In this document: piece by piece, positions 1 through 6,562 of the stretch
Position numbering within the stretch: the stretch's first letter is position 1
Layout: each line of letters opens with the position of its first letter
DNA from: Candidatus Cloacimonadota bacterium
Lineage (GTDB): Bacteria; Cloacimonadota; Cloacimonadia; Cloacimonadales; JAOZMQ01
Direction of reading: 5' to 3'
Assembly (NCBI GenBank): GCA_029934195.1
Contig: JAOZMQ010000037.1
Coordinates: 1-13,891 of the forward strand
Length of the DNA: 13,891 nucleotides
Notes under the pieces: generated by a model
Seen by the model: the letters and a program-made list of their open reading frames with translations, nothing else
What the model was told of the DNA's origin: nothing
Databases searched by the model: none
Translations under genes and position numbers: made by a program

Positions 1-84
1 GTAATTTTCCATTTTCTTTGATTGTTGAAAATTCGGCTTTATATAGCTTTGCGACTTCAAATTTTTGAGATCTCAAGAGGAATA

Positions 85-113
85 AAACGGGTACGTTTAA
101 AACGAGTACGTTT
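85..113. repeat. Two tandem copies of AAACGNGTACGTTT
   Basis: AAACGGGTACGTTT (85-98) and AAACGAGTACGTTT (100-113) lie head to tail with a 15-base period. Each unit has complementary ends, AAACG and CGTTT. The same motif recurs at 5309-5322 and twice at 8308-8341, always outside genes. The similarity is seen directly; the function is unknown. Confidence 0.75.
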
Positions 114-147
114 TTCCTGTCTTTTTCTTCTTCATTTGAAAAAAATA

Positions 148-181
148 GGGTCACATAAAACTATGAGATTTAGTTTTCTTA
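148..181 (+). repeat. Degenerate copy of the GGGTCA...CTATGAG intergenic repeat
   Basis: The stretch reads GGGTCA, an A-rich gap, CTATGAG, then TTT..TTCT. This matches the reverse complement of 5164-5198 (GGGGTCA, A/T gap, CTATGAGGTTAGGTGTTCT) with several changes. Like the other copies it sits near an AAACGNGTACGTTT motif. It is an old, eroded copy, so confidence is moderate. Confidence 0.45.
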
Positions 182-216
182 GGGTAAAATATTTGTTTAA
201 AAAATCTTTGACCAAA

Positions 217-244
217 TTTACAGCAAAAAAAAATTAGTTTAAAT
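217..244 (+). promoter_or_regulatory. Possible promoter of the first operon
   Basis: TTTACA at 217-222 and TTAAAT at 239-244 are 16 bases apart, each close to a sigma70-type box. Initiation would fall only about 10 bases before the start codon at 261, leaving just room for the AGAGGA ribosome site (251-256). In DNA this A/T-rich such boxes arise by chance, so this is tentative. Confidence 0.3.
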
Positions 245-260
245 ATTAAAAAGAGGAAAA

Positions 261-899
261 ATGAAAATAACAATAGTTTACGATAATACAACGACCAATG
301 ATGAGCTGATTGCTGATTGGGGTTTTGCCTGTATTATTGATTATAAAGGCAGACGAATCTTATTTGATACAGGTGGAAATGGGAAAATTTTATTGGAAAA
401 TTTGATGAATCTATCAATTGACCCTTCATCATTTGACGATATTGTAATTTCTCATCCTGATTTCGACCATATTGGTGGGCTCTCACATATTTTGAATCTT
501 AACCAAACAGCTGTAATCCATAATCCTATTTCGTTTCGCGGTATAAAATATCCAAACAAAGTAATTCATTATGATGTTCCAACTAAGATTTATGAAAATA
601 TTTTTACAACCGGAGAATTAGGAAACAGAGAACAATCTCTTGGCATAAAAACAGAAAAAGGGATTGTTTTAGTTATCGGTTGTAGTCATCCGGGGCTTGG
701 CGAAATAATTTCTACAATGGAAGAATTTGGTGAAATCTATATGATTGTCGGCGGTTTACACGGATTTAATAAATATGAAGTAATTGAAAATATTGACAAA
801 ATTTGTGCCACACATTGTACAAAAAATATTGAACCTATAAAAAATCTTTATCCGCAAAAAATAATTAGCGGTGGAGTCGGTAAAATAATAATAGTCTAA
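261..899 (+). CDS. Metallo-beta-lactamase-fold hydrolase with HxDxDH metal motif
   Basis: 212 residues, starting at an ATG with AGAGGA five bases upstream. It is a compact metallo-beta-lactamase-fold protein of the COG1237 type, a group often labelled dihydropterin-ribofuranosylaminobenzene phosphate synthase on weak grounds. The layout fits a complete domain: FDTGG near residue 35, SHPDFDHIGG (64-73), GCSHPG (140-145), GGLHGF (164-169) and THCT (184-187). His65, Asp69, His70, His143 and a late His (167 or 185) are the likely metal ligands. The second motif position, usually His, is Asp67, giving HxDxDH, a form familiar from ComEC-type proteins. There is no signal peptide, so it is probably cytoplasmic. 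It is the first gene of a five-gene operon, 28 bases before the ferredoxin gene. The substrate cannot be read from the sequence. Confidence 0.88.
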   Translation: MKITIVYDNTTTNDELIADWGFACIIDYKGRRILFDTGGNGKILLENLMNLSIDPSSFDDIVISHPDFDHIGGLSHILNLNQTAVIHNPISFRGIKYPNKVIHYDVPTKIYENIFTTGELGNREQSLGIKTEKGIVLVIGCSHPGLGEIISTMEEFGEIYMIVGGLHGFNKYEVIENIDKICATHCTKNIEPIKNLYPQKIISGGVGKIIIV

Positions 900-927
900 G
901 TTACTGTAACGAAATAAAGGAAATAGA

Positions 928-1713
928 ATGAAAAAGAAAAAATTGAATTTGATTTATTTTTCTCCAACAGAAACAACTAAAACAATAGTTAAGGCTATTG
1001 CTGATGGTATGAAAATCCATAATGTTACAGAAATTAATTTAACAAAAACAGAAAATATTAAAGATTATCGCTTCAATCAAGATGATGTTGTAATTATCGG
1101 AGTTCCAGTGTATTCAGGGAGAATTCCTTTAATAGCATTACAGAGATTAGAAAGAATCAAAGCAAATCAGTCTAAAGCAATTCTTGTCGTTGTTTATGGA
1201 AACCGACATTATGATGATGCCCTTTTAGAATTGAAAAATCTAACAAAGAAAATTGGCTTTGAAATCATTGCAGCATCAGCTTTTGTTGGGGTTCATTCTT
1301 ATAGTACCGTTGATTATCCAATCGCAACAGATAGACCAAATAATGAAGATTTACAAGTGGCAAAGAATCTTGGGGAACAAGCTTTCTCTAAAATTTCAGG
1401 TAAATATTTGGAAATCAATGTACCCGGAAATTTCCCATACAGAGAAAGATCTCCTAAATTAGATGTAAAGCCAAAAACAGATTTAAATCTTTGTGATTTT
1501 TGCGGATTATGTAAAAAAGTATGTCCAGTTGATGCTATTACCATATTGGAAAATAAAATTGATATTGATGCAAAACTTTGTATTTATTGTCATGCTTGTG
1601 TAAAGATATGTCCTCAAAATGCACGGATAATTGATGATGAAAGAATTGTTGCTTTCTCCAAAAAATTACATGAAAATTGTCAAGAACCTCGACCAATCGA
1701 AATCTTTATATAA
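928..1713 (+). CDS. Flavodoxin-like domain fused to two [4Fe-4S] clusters (EFR1-type ferredoxin)
   Basis: 261 residues. The N-terminal ~160 residues form a flavodoxin-like domain: a beta strand (LNLIYFSPTETTK, 6-18) whose SPTETTK loop would hold the FMN phosphate, followed by VVIIGVPVYSGR (54-65) and VVVYGN (87-92), the usual flavin-contact loops. After a linker come two CxxCxxCxxxCP clusters: Cys189, 192, 195, 199 and Cys218, 221, 224, 228. The architecture matches EFR1-family proteins, which are thought to shuttle electrons between flavin and iron-sulfur centres in the anaerobe cytoplasm. AAGGAAA lies upstream of the start. The stop codon directly abuts the next gene's ATG, implying co-translation. 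Its redox partner is unknown; the adjacent DUF364 or MBL-fold protein is a guess from context. Confidence 0.92.
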   Translation: MKKKKLNLIYFSPTETTKTIVKAIADGMKIHNVTEINLTKTENIKDYRFNQDDVVIIGVPVYSGRIPLIALQRLERIKANQSKAILVVVYGNRHYDDALLELKNLTKKIGFEIIAASAFVGVHSYSTVDYPIATDRPNNEDLQVAKNLGEQAFSKISGKYLEINVPGNFPYRERSPKLDVKPKTDLNLCDFCGLCKKVCPVDAITILENKIDIDAKLCIYCHACVKICPQNARIIDDERIVAFSKKLHENCQEPRPIEIFI

Positions 1714-2436
1714 ATGAATAATTCAAATCAATATTTAGCAGAACCACTGACTTTTCTTTATAAAAAATATGGAATAGATTTTGGTGAGATTGAAAAACTT
1801 GTTTCCGGTGATCAATATTCTGCAGTATTATTGAAGAATAAAAGCTTAGGAGTTTGTGCAAATATAGATAAACCGATCAATACAGATTTATCTGTGTATC
1901 AGGTTATTGATTTGGAAAAAATACAAGATAGAATTTTTTTAAATGCTTACTATAACGCCAAATTCAATAATAATGAAACTTTTAAAGGAAAAGATTTATT
2001 TGAGATTATCAATATAAAATTTTACAAAAAAGTTGTTGTGATTGGTAATTTCTTTCCAATTGTTGCAAAGTTCAAGAGATTAAATATTAAATATAATATC
2101 TTTGATTTAAAAGAGAATTTTGATTATTTGACTTCGATGTCAAAACAAATGGATTTTTTACAGAAAGCTGATTGTGTTATTCTTACCGCAACCACCATTT
2201 TCAATAAAACGTTTATGGATATTTGTGCTAACACTAAAAATAATTGTCACATATTTCTATTAGGTCCTTCAACTCCTATGACACTCGAAATGTTTAATTA
2301 TAGAAATATAAAACATCTATTTGGAACATCTTTTCAAAGTGAAGATTCACGAGTTCTGGATTTGATTGAAAAAAATAAAGGTCCAAGAGAATTCCTAAAA
2401 TATGGAGATAAAACGATGATATTGGAGAAATTATGA
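1714..2436 (+). CDS. DUF4213/DUF364 Rossmann-like protein
   Basis: 240 residues. The N-terminal half has the DUF4213 feature LNAYYNAKF (76-84), and the C-terminal half is the DUF364 Rossmann-like domain: VVVIGNFFPIV (107-117), ADCVILTATTIFNKTF (152-167), FLLGPSTPM (181-189) and FGTSF (203-207). The family has been described as possibly metal-chelating, and its biochemical role is not settled. The ATG follows the upstream TAA with no gap and no clear Shine-Dalgarno site, so translation probably depends on ribosomes finishing the ferredoxin gene. The end overlaps the next gene by ATGA. Residues before Ile21 are less conserved in appearance, so a slightly later start cannot be excluded, although no better-placed ribosome site is visible. 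Confidence 0.82.
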   Translation: MNNSNQYLAEPLTFLYKKYGIDFGEIEKLVSGDQYSAVLLKNKSLGVCANIDKPINTDLSVYQVIDLEKIQDRIFLNAYYNAKFNNNETFKGKDLFEIINIKFYKKVVVIGNFFPIVAKFKRLNIKYNIFDLKENFDYLTSMSKQMDFLQKADCVILTATTIFNKTFMDICANTKNNCHIFLLGPSTPMTLEMFNYRNIKHLFGTSFQSEDSRVLDLIEKNKGPREFLKYGDKTMILEKL

Positions 2437-2807
2437 AACTTATGCATGTAGCCATAATGATTACTGACAAAGCGGAAATTGTAAATTTCTATGAAAATAT
2501 TTTTCAAATGAAAATAGTTAAAGAATTTGTATTACCGAAAGAATTATCACACAAGATTTTTAATAAAAATATTGATACAGAAGCGATATTACTTCAAAAA
2601 GATGAAATGCAGCTTGAAGTTTTTATTGTTGAGAATAAAGGTGAAAGTGCTTTTAACCATCTTTGTATTTCCTTCCCCAAAAGAGAATTAATTGTTTCAA
2701 AAGCTAAAGAAGCAGGTTACAAGGTAATACGAATTCCACGAAAAAATTTTGATATTATTTTCATTATCGATAATGACCAAAATTTCTATGAAATAAAGGA
2801 ATCATAA
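2433..2807 (+). CDS. VOC (glyoxalase/bleomycin-resistance fold) family protein
   Basis: 124 residues, the normal size for a single two-module vicinal-oxygen-chelate protein. It opens with KLMHVAIMITD, and the four expected metal positions are present: His5, Glu62 (QLEVF), His76 (FNHLCIS) and Glu120 (FYEIKE). This is the HEHE set of methylmalonyl-CoA epimerase- and glyoxalase-like members. The second module holds AKEAGYKV and the closing IIDNDQNFYEI typical of the fold. The start overlaps the previous stop (ATGA) and its stop overlaps the next start (TAATG), so it is embedded in the operon. Substrate is unknown. Nothing marks it as a true glyoxalase I, which is usually longer. Confidence 0.85.
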   Translation: MKLMHVAIMITDKAEIVNFYENIFQMKIVKEFVLPKELSHKIFNKNIDTEAILLQKDEMQLEVFIVENKGESAFNHLCISFPKRELIVSKAKEAGYKVIRIPRKNFDIIFIIDNDQNFYEIKES

Positions 2808-3562
2808 TGATCAAGATTAAAACCCCAAAAGAAATTAAGAAAATGCGGAAAGCCGGTAAATTAGCGGCACAACTTTTGGACTATTTAGAACCATTTGTAG
2901 TCGAAGGAGTTACAACTCAAAAGCTAAATGATTTGGCAGAAAAATTTACTAAAGAACACGATGCAATCTCTGCTCCTTTAAATTATAATGGTTTTCCAAA
3001 AAGTATCTGTACTTCAGTAAACAATGTTGTTTGTCATGGAATTCCATCTAATGAAGTAATCTTGAAAAATGGCGATATCGTCAATATTGATGTCACTGTT
3101 ATTTTAAAAAAATATCATGGAGATACTTCTCGAACATATTTAATCGGAGATGTCAATCCACAAGTTAGAAAATTGGTTGAAAGAACAAAAATTGCAATGG
3201 AAATTGGAATTAAAGCTATTAAACCCGGAAAATATTTATATGAAATTGGTAAAACTATCGAAGAGTACATTAAAATTTTTGGATATTCTATTGTAGAAGC
3301 TTATTGTGGACACGGAATCGGAAAAGATTTCCATGAAGACCCAGCCGTAATGCATACCTTTTCTCTTGATAATAAAATCGAATTAAAACCCGGTATGATT
3401 TTCACGGTTGAACCAATGATTAATCTCGGAAGTAAAAAGGACGTTATTACATCCGAAGAAGATGGCTGGACAGTTAGAACAGTCGATAATTCTGTCAGTG
3501 CTCAATTTGAACATACAGTTCTTGTTACCGAAAATGGTTATGAAATATTAACACTTTCATAA
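2807..3562 (+). CDS. map: Methionine aminopeptidase, type I
   Basis: 251 residues, typical of bacterial type I enzymes, which remove the initiator methionine from new proteins in the cytoplasm. All five metal ligands are visible: Asp95 (VNIDVTV), Asp106 (HGDTSRT), His169 (CGHGIGKDFHEDP), Glu202 (FTVEPM) and Glu235 (QFEHTVLV). The substrate-side histidines are His77 (VCHGIP) and His176. No SH3-like N-terminal extension is present. It is the last gene of the five-gene operon, its start sharing one base with the preceding stop. In many bacteria map sits with secY, adk and ribosomal genes, so this setting beside redox and unknown proteins is unusual. It could be a second copy of the gene. Confidence 0.96.
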   Translation: MIKIKTPKEIKKMRKAGKLAAQLLDYLEPFVVEGVTTQKLNDLAEKFTKEHDAISAPLNYNGFPKSICTSVNNVVCHGIPSNEVILKNGDIVNIDVTVILKKYHGDTSRTYLIGDVNPQVRKLVERTKIAMEIGIKAIKPGKYLYEIGKTIEEYIKIFGYSIVEAYCGHGIGKDFHEDPAVMHTFSLDNKIELKPGMIFTVEPMINLGSKKDVITSEEDGWTVRTVDNSVSAQFEHTVLVTENGYEILTLS

Positions 3563-3591
3563 ATCCTAATTTGATCTTAAATAATATTTAG

Positions 3592-3652
3592 TAGCTGAAC
3601 AAAAAAGACTTTTTAATAATGAAGGAAATAAGAAAGATTAATTAGAATTTAT
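3592..3652 (+). repeat. Eroded third copy of the 155 bp dispersed repeat
   Basis: The 121 bases between map and the next open reading frame contain CTGAACAAAAAAG, AATAATGAAGGAA and AAAGATTAATTAGAA in order. These match CTGAACGAAAAGG, AACCATGAAGAA and AAGATTAATTGGGAAA in the copies at 5527-5681 and 10960-11116. Identity is clearly lower than between those two. No terminator was seen here. Confidence 0.4.
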
Positions 3653-3695
3653 AAGAAAATTTAGTCTTAAAACAAAAAAATAAATGGAGGAAAGA

Positions 3696-5054
3696 ATGAA
3701 AAATTATGATGTAATAATTATTGGTGGTGGTCCATCCGGAATCATCGTCGGTGTAACAGGAAAAAACCAAAATCCGGAAAAAAGTTTTTTAATGATTAAA
3801 GAAGAGGAAAAAGGATTGGTCCCTTGTGGAATCCCTTATGTTTTTCACGATCTATCAGATATCAGCAATAATGCAATGGGACCAAAACCATTTGTTGCTG
3901 CCGGCGGGGAAGTTTTAATTGATACTGTAATTAGTATTGATACAAAAAACAAAAGTCTTAAAACTCAAAACGGCGAAGAATTCACCTATGAAAAACTTGT
4001 TTTTGCAACCGGCTCAGCTCCAACTCAACCTAAATTTATTGAAGGTTATGACTTAGATGGTGTTCTTTACATCAAAAAAAGTTATGATTATATTGCAATG
4101 GCTAAAGAACGAACTGATAAAGCAAAAAATATTGTTGTTATCGGTGGTGGATTTATTGGTGTAGAAGTTGCAGAACAATTAGCAAAATTTGAAGACAAAA
4201 CAGTCAGTTTAATAGAAATGGAATCTTATTGCTTATCAAAAGCATTTTCTCTTCATACCGCAAAGCAAGCTGATGAGGTAATTAGAAATTCCGGAGTTAA
4301 ATTATATACTTCGAGCAAAGTTAAGAAAATTATTGGTAAAGATGGAAAAGTTTCTGCTGTTGAATTATCAGATGGAACAATTATCGAAACTGAGATTGTA
4401 ATTGCTTCAATTGGCTATAAACCAAATACTAAATTAGCAAAAGATTGTGGTTTGGAAATTAATTCTCGCGGTGCTATCAGATGCGATAATTATTTTCGTA
4501 CTGGTATAATGGACATTTATGCTTTGGGAGATTGTTCTTCAACTATTGGATTTATTACAGGAAGAACTGATAACATTATGTTAGCTTCTACTGCTACTGC
4601 TGAAGCAAGAGTGTTAGGTTACAACCTTTTTGATGTGAATCTTGTCAGGACTTTTTCAGGCACGATTTCTGTCTTTTCCACAAAGATTGGAGGAGTTGCT
4701 TTTGCTTCAGCAGGTGCAATTGAACAACTTGCAGAATCTGAAAATATTCAATATGTTGTAGGGAAATTCTCTGATGTAGATAGACATCCGGGATCTATTG
4801 CTGACGCTTCGACTTTATCCATACAATTGATCGTATCTCCTGGTGATGGAACAATTATCGGTGGCGAAATGATGGGTGGAGATTCTGTTGGTGAATTAAT
4901 CAATATTCTCGCTTTGGCAATTCAAAAAAGTGTAACTGTCTATGAAATGGTAGGTTTTCAAGTTGGAACTCATCCACTTCTTACAACAGCTCCTACAAAA
5001 TCTGTACTAATCAAAGCTGCCGAAATGGCAATTGGTGCGATTAGAAATAGATAG
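3696..5054 (+). CDS. FAD-dependent pyridine nucleotide-disulfide oxidoreductase, CoA-disulfide reductase / NADH oxidase type
   Basis: 452 residues from the ATG at 3696. An in-frame ATG at 3684 exists, but GGAGGAAAG (3686-3694) overlaps it and is well placed only for 3696. Domains in order: FAD Rossmann motif GGGPSG (10-15); redox Cys44 in VPCGIPY, in the single-cysteine position of CoA-disulfide reductase and NADH oxidase; FATGSAP (103-109); NAD(P)H Rossmann motif GGGFIGVEVAE (150-160); FAD-binding YALGDC (275-280); and a dimerisation domain from about 320. It would reduce CoA or persulfide disulfides, or O2, using NAD(P)H. The exact acceptor cannot be assigned. It stands alone, about 120 bases after map, with the hairpin at 5228 as the nearest strong terminator. 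Confidence 0.9.
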   Translation: MKNYDVIIIGGGPSGIIVGVTGKNQNPEKSFLMIKEEEKGLVPCGIPYVFHDLSDISNNAMGPKPFVAAGGEVLIDTVISIDTKNKSLKTQNGEEFTYEKLVFATGSAPTQPKFIEGYDLDGVLYIKKSYDYIAMAKERTDKAKNIVVIGGGFIGVEVAEQLAKFEDKTVSLIEMESYCLSKAFSLHTAKQADEVIRNSGVKLYTSSKVKKIIGKDGKVSAVELSDGTIIETEIVIASIGYKPNTKLAKDCGLEINSRGAIRCDNYFRTGIMDIYALGDCSSTIGFITGRTDNIMLASTATAEARVLGYNLFDVNLVRTFSGTISVFSTKIGGVAFASAGAIEQLAESENIQYVVGKFSDVDRHPGSIADASTLSIQLIVSPGDGTIIGGEMMGGDSVGELINILALAIQKSVTVYEMVGFQVGTHPLLTTAPTKSVLIKAAEMAIGAIRNR

Positions 5055-5163
5055 AAAAAATCAAGCAATTTGATTTGTTCTATCGATAACTTTACAGAGT
5101 TTGCCTTAGAATAAACGATGTAAAATGCTATACTCCTTCTTTTGGAGGTTTTGCAATAAAGTC

Positions 5164-5198
5164 AGAACACCTAACCTCATAGATTTAAAAATGACCCC
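5164..5198 (-). repeat. Left arm of a MITE-like inverted repeat
   Basis: AGATTTAAAAATGACCCC (5181-5198) is the inverted partner of GGGGTCATATTAAAATCT (5389-5406), with 16 of 18 positions matching. The preceding AGAACACCTAACCTCA (5166-5181 region) recurs at 8208 as AGAACACTTAACCTCA. This may be the end of a small non-coding mobile element. Confidence 0.6.
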
Positions 5199-5227
5199 AG
5201 CTTTTCGGGGAAGGAAAAATAAAAAAG

Positions 5228-5267
5228 ACCGGAGTTCCTCGTAATAACAGGGACTTCGGTTTTTTTT
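5228..5267 (+). terminator. Strong intrinsic terminator
   Basis: An 11 bp stem pairs ACCGGAGTTCC (5228-5238) with GGGACTTCGGT (5250-5260), including two G-U pairs, and is followed by eight T (5260-5267). It is well formed for the + strand and could end the flavoprotein transcript, 170 bases upstream. The A-rich left flank suggests weaker use on the other strand. It lies inside the 5181-5406 inverted-repeat element. Confidence 0.75.
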
Positions 5268-5308
5268 GGGACAATAGACTTTTGTTCTCGCTTCACATTC
5301 ATTTCCAC

Positions 5309-5322
5309 AAACGTACTCGTAT
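5309..5322 (-). repeat. Single AAACGNGTACGTTT motif, reverse orientation
   Basis: The bases read AAACGTACTCGTAT, the reverse complement of ATACGAGTACGTTT. This is one mismatch from the unit at 100-113. It lies between the two arms of the 5181-5406 inverted repeat. Confidence 0.6.
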
Positions 5323-5388
5323 GATTCATTGCGAAGCAAGTTCAAAAAAAATAGAGAACCCTGAAGGTACGTAAATAAGCGAGTAAAA

Positions 5389-5420
5389 GGGGTCATATTA
5401 AAATCTTGTGTTAGAAACCT
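5389..5420 (+). repeat. Right arm of the MITE-like inverted repeat
   Basis: GGGGTCATATTAAAATCT (5389-5406) pairs with 5181-5198. The match weakly continues outward: GTGTTAG here against CTAACCTCA on the left. The enclosed 226 bases hold a terminator and one palindromic motif but no gene. Confidence 0.6.
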
Positions 5421-5526
5421 ACGAAAGCTTGTAACCATAAGTTATTTATAGGATTAGCTGAAAAAGAGAATTATGAGGTCAAGAGTTCTGAAAGTGTCAT
5501 TCGTTCACAAACTTTTCAAAATCCGC

Positions 5527-5681
5527 TCGCTATTCTGTAGCTTAATTCTCTTTTTTCTTTACCCAACACTAACGCATTGGACTACAAAGATATCGCTTTT
5601 ATGAAGCTAAAGAATAAATAATTTCCCAATTAATCTTCTTCGGGAAATTCTGTTCTTCATGGTTAAAAAATTCCTTTTCGT
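5527..5681 (-). repeat. Dispersed ~155 bp intergenic repeat, copy 1 (inverted)
   Basis: The reverse complement of this segment aligns end to end with 10960-11116 with about 19 differences by eye, one of them a single-base gap (roughly 85-90% identity). Shared blocks include AACCATGAAGAACAGAA, GATTAATTGGGAAATTATT and AGCTTCATA. Stops occur in the frames examined, so it is not a gene. The surrounding gene-free stretch (5055-5860) holds nothing else beyond the repeats and terminators listed. Confidence 0.85.
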
Positions 5682-5858
5682 TCAGATACTATCTATATAT
5701 CATAAGTGATAGTGCAATATAAAAAATTTAAGGTTAACTAAAATTATTGAAATGAATTATAAAAATATCTTGTTATTCAAAACAGTCCGAGGGGAAGCCA
5801 AAACTTGTTTTTTTATTTTACACACATTTTTGCATACACCACTCAAAACAGCAAGAAA

Positions 5859-5898
5859 ATAAAAAACCGTAAGTGTCTTAAAGTAAACACTTACGGTT
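5859..5898 (-). terminator. Terminator of secG-tRNA-Leu transcript
   Basis: AACCGTAAGTGT (5865-5876) and ACACTTACGGTT (5887-5898) form a perfect 12 bp stem with a 10-base loop. On the - strand this is followed by a run of T (the A run at 5859-5866). It begins seven bases after the CCA end of the tRNA gene, a textbook Rho-independent terminator position. Confidence 0.92.
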
Positions 5899-5904
5899 AT
5901 AAAA

Positions 5905-5992
5905 TGGTGCAGAAGGCGGGACTTGAACCCGCACACCCGCAATAGGCACAAGATCCTTAGTCTTGCGTGTCTGCCAATTCCACCACTTCTGC
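5905..5992 (-). tRNA. tRNA-Leu, anticodon AAG, CCA encoded
   Basis: 88 bases. A perfect 7 bp acceptor stem pairs GCAGAAG with CTTCTGC, then A73 and an encoded CCA (5905-5907). The D arm carries GTGG...GGCAGACAC. The anticodon stem CAAGA/TCTTG closes the 7-base loop CTAAGGA (5954-5960). A ~16-base variable arm makes it class II, and the T arm is GCGGG TTCAAGT CCCGC. With T33 placed normally the anticodon is AAG (5956-5958), reading CUU/CUC leucine codons. G37 follows, as in other CUN-reading leucine tRNAs. It lies 21 bases after secG and is probably cut from the same transcript. In E. coli the tRNA gene after secG is leuU (anticodon GAG), so the position is conserved but the wobble base differs. 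Confidence 0.93.
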
Positions 5993-6013
5993 TTTATTTT
6001 TCAAGATTTAGTC

Positions 6014-6391
6014 TTATTTTGTATCAGTTTTTGGTTCAGCTTTTACAGGTTCTACACTTTTTTCAGGAAGTGTATTCAAATCCTGAGATTCAGTTGCAGT
6101 ATTTTGCTGAGCACTTTCTTTCTTCATTTTTTCAAAAACATCTGATTTTTTTGGTGTATTTGTTTTACCAACATTAATAGCTAACAAAATACAAAGAACA
6201 ACAAAAATAGCAGCTAAAATTCTTGTAAGTTTTTTCAGGAAATCTGAAGCTCCCTGACTTCCAAGCATACTTGAAGCAGTTCCCCCAACCATTCCGTCAA
6301 GAGCCCCACCTTTGCTTGATTGAGCCAAAATTACGAGGATCAAAGCCACAGATACAATCACATGTAATATCAACAAAAACGTATATAACAT
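6014..6391 (-). CDS. secG: SecG preprotein translocase subunit
   Basis: 125 residues. SecG is the small inner-membrane partner of SecYE that helps SecA-driven protein export. Two membrane helices are visible, about residues 2-23 (LYTFLLILHVIVSVALILVI) and 56-74 (TRILAAIFVVLCILLAINV). The signature cytoplasmic loop AQSSKGGALDGMVGG lies at 23-37, with GSQGASDFL just before the second helix. The tail from about 76 is charged, low in complexity and poorly conserved, which is common in this family. AGGAGA (6396-6401) sits four bases from the ATG. The tRNA-Leu gene follows directly, the same order as in E. coli. Confidence 0.95.
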   Translation of the reverse strand: MLYTFLLILHVIVSVALILVILAQSSKGGALDGMVGGTASSMLGSQGASDFLKKLTRILAAIFVVLCILLAINVGKTNTPKKSDVFEKMKKESAQQNTATESQDLNTLPEKSVEPVKAEPKTDTK

Positions 6392-6395
6392 ATTA

Positions 6396-6447
6396 TCTCC
6401 TGTCTTAAATCTGAAACACTTTTATTAATTGCTGATTTTCCTGTCAA
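6396..6447 (-). promoter_or_regulatory. Promoter and ribosome site of secG
   Basis: TTGACA (6442-6447) matches the -35 consensus exactly and TAAAAG (6419-6424) stands 17 bases away as a four-of-six -10 box. The AGGAGA ribosome site (6396-6401) follows. The promoter would drive both secG and the tRNA gene. Confidence 0.6.
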
Positions 6448-6562
6448 TATACTTTTAGAACTTTTTTCATTCACCAAGCTTAATCCTATAAATATCAAAG
6501 AGTTAGCTTGCAATAAAATCAGAAAAATGATTAATAAAAAGAAGAGTATTTTTTACATAAAA

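Noticed and set aside
22..237. 71-codon open frame before the first operon
   Set aside because: It is basic and low in complexity, has no ribosome site, and overlaps the palindromic and GGGTCA repeats. It looks like non-coding DNA.
5057..5078. AAATCAA/TTGATTT hairpin just after the flavoprotein gene
   Set aside because: The seven A/T-rich pairs lack a T run, so it is not convincing as a terminator.
5191..5212. Small CCCC/GGGG hairpin upstream of the main terminator
   Set aside because: It has a four-base stem with no T run, and the CCCC belongs to the inverted-repeat arm.
5106..5438. 110-codon open frame on the - strand
   Set aside because: It runs through the terminator hairpin and both arms of the inverted-repeat element and matches no recognisable family.
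5753..5863. 36-codon frame on the + strand near the tRNA
   Set aside because: It has no ribosome site or recognisable motif, and it ends in the A run of the terminator.
5757..5951. 64-codon open frame on the - strand
   Set aside because: It covers part of the tRNA gene and its terminator, which fully explain the conservation here.
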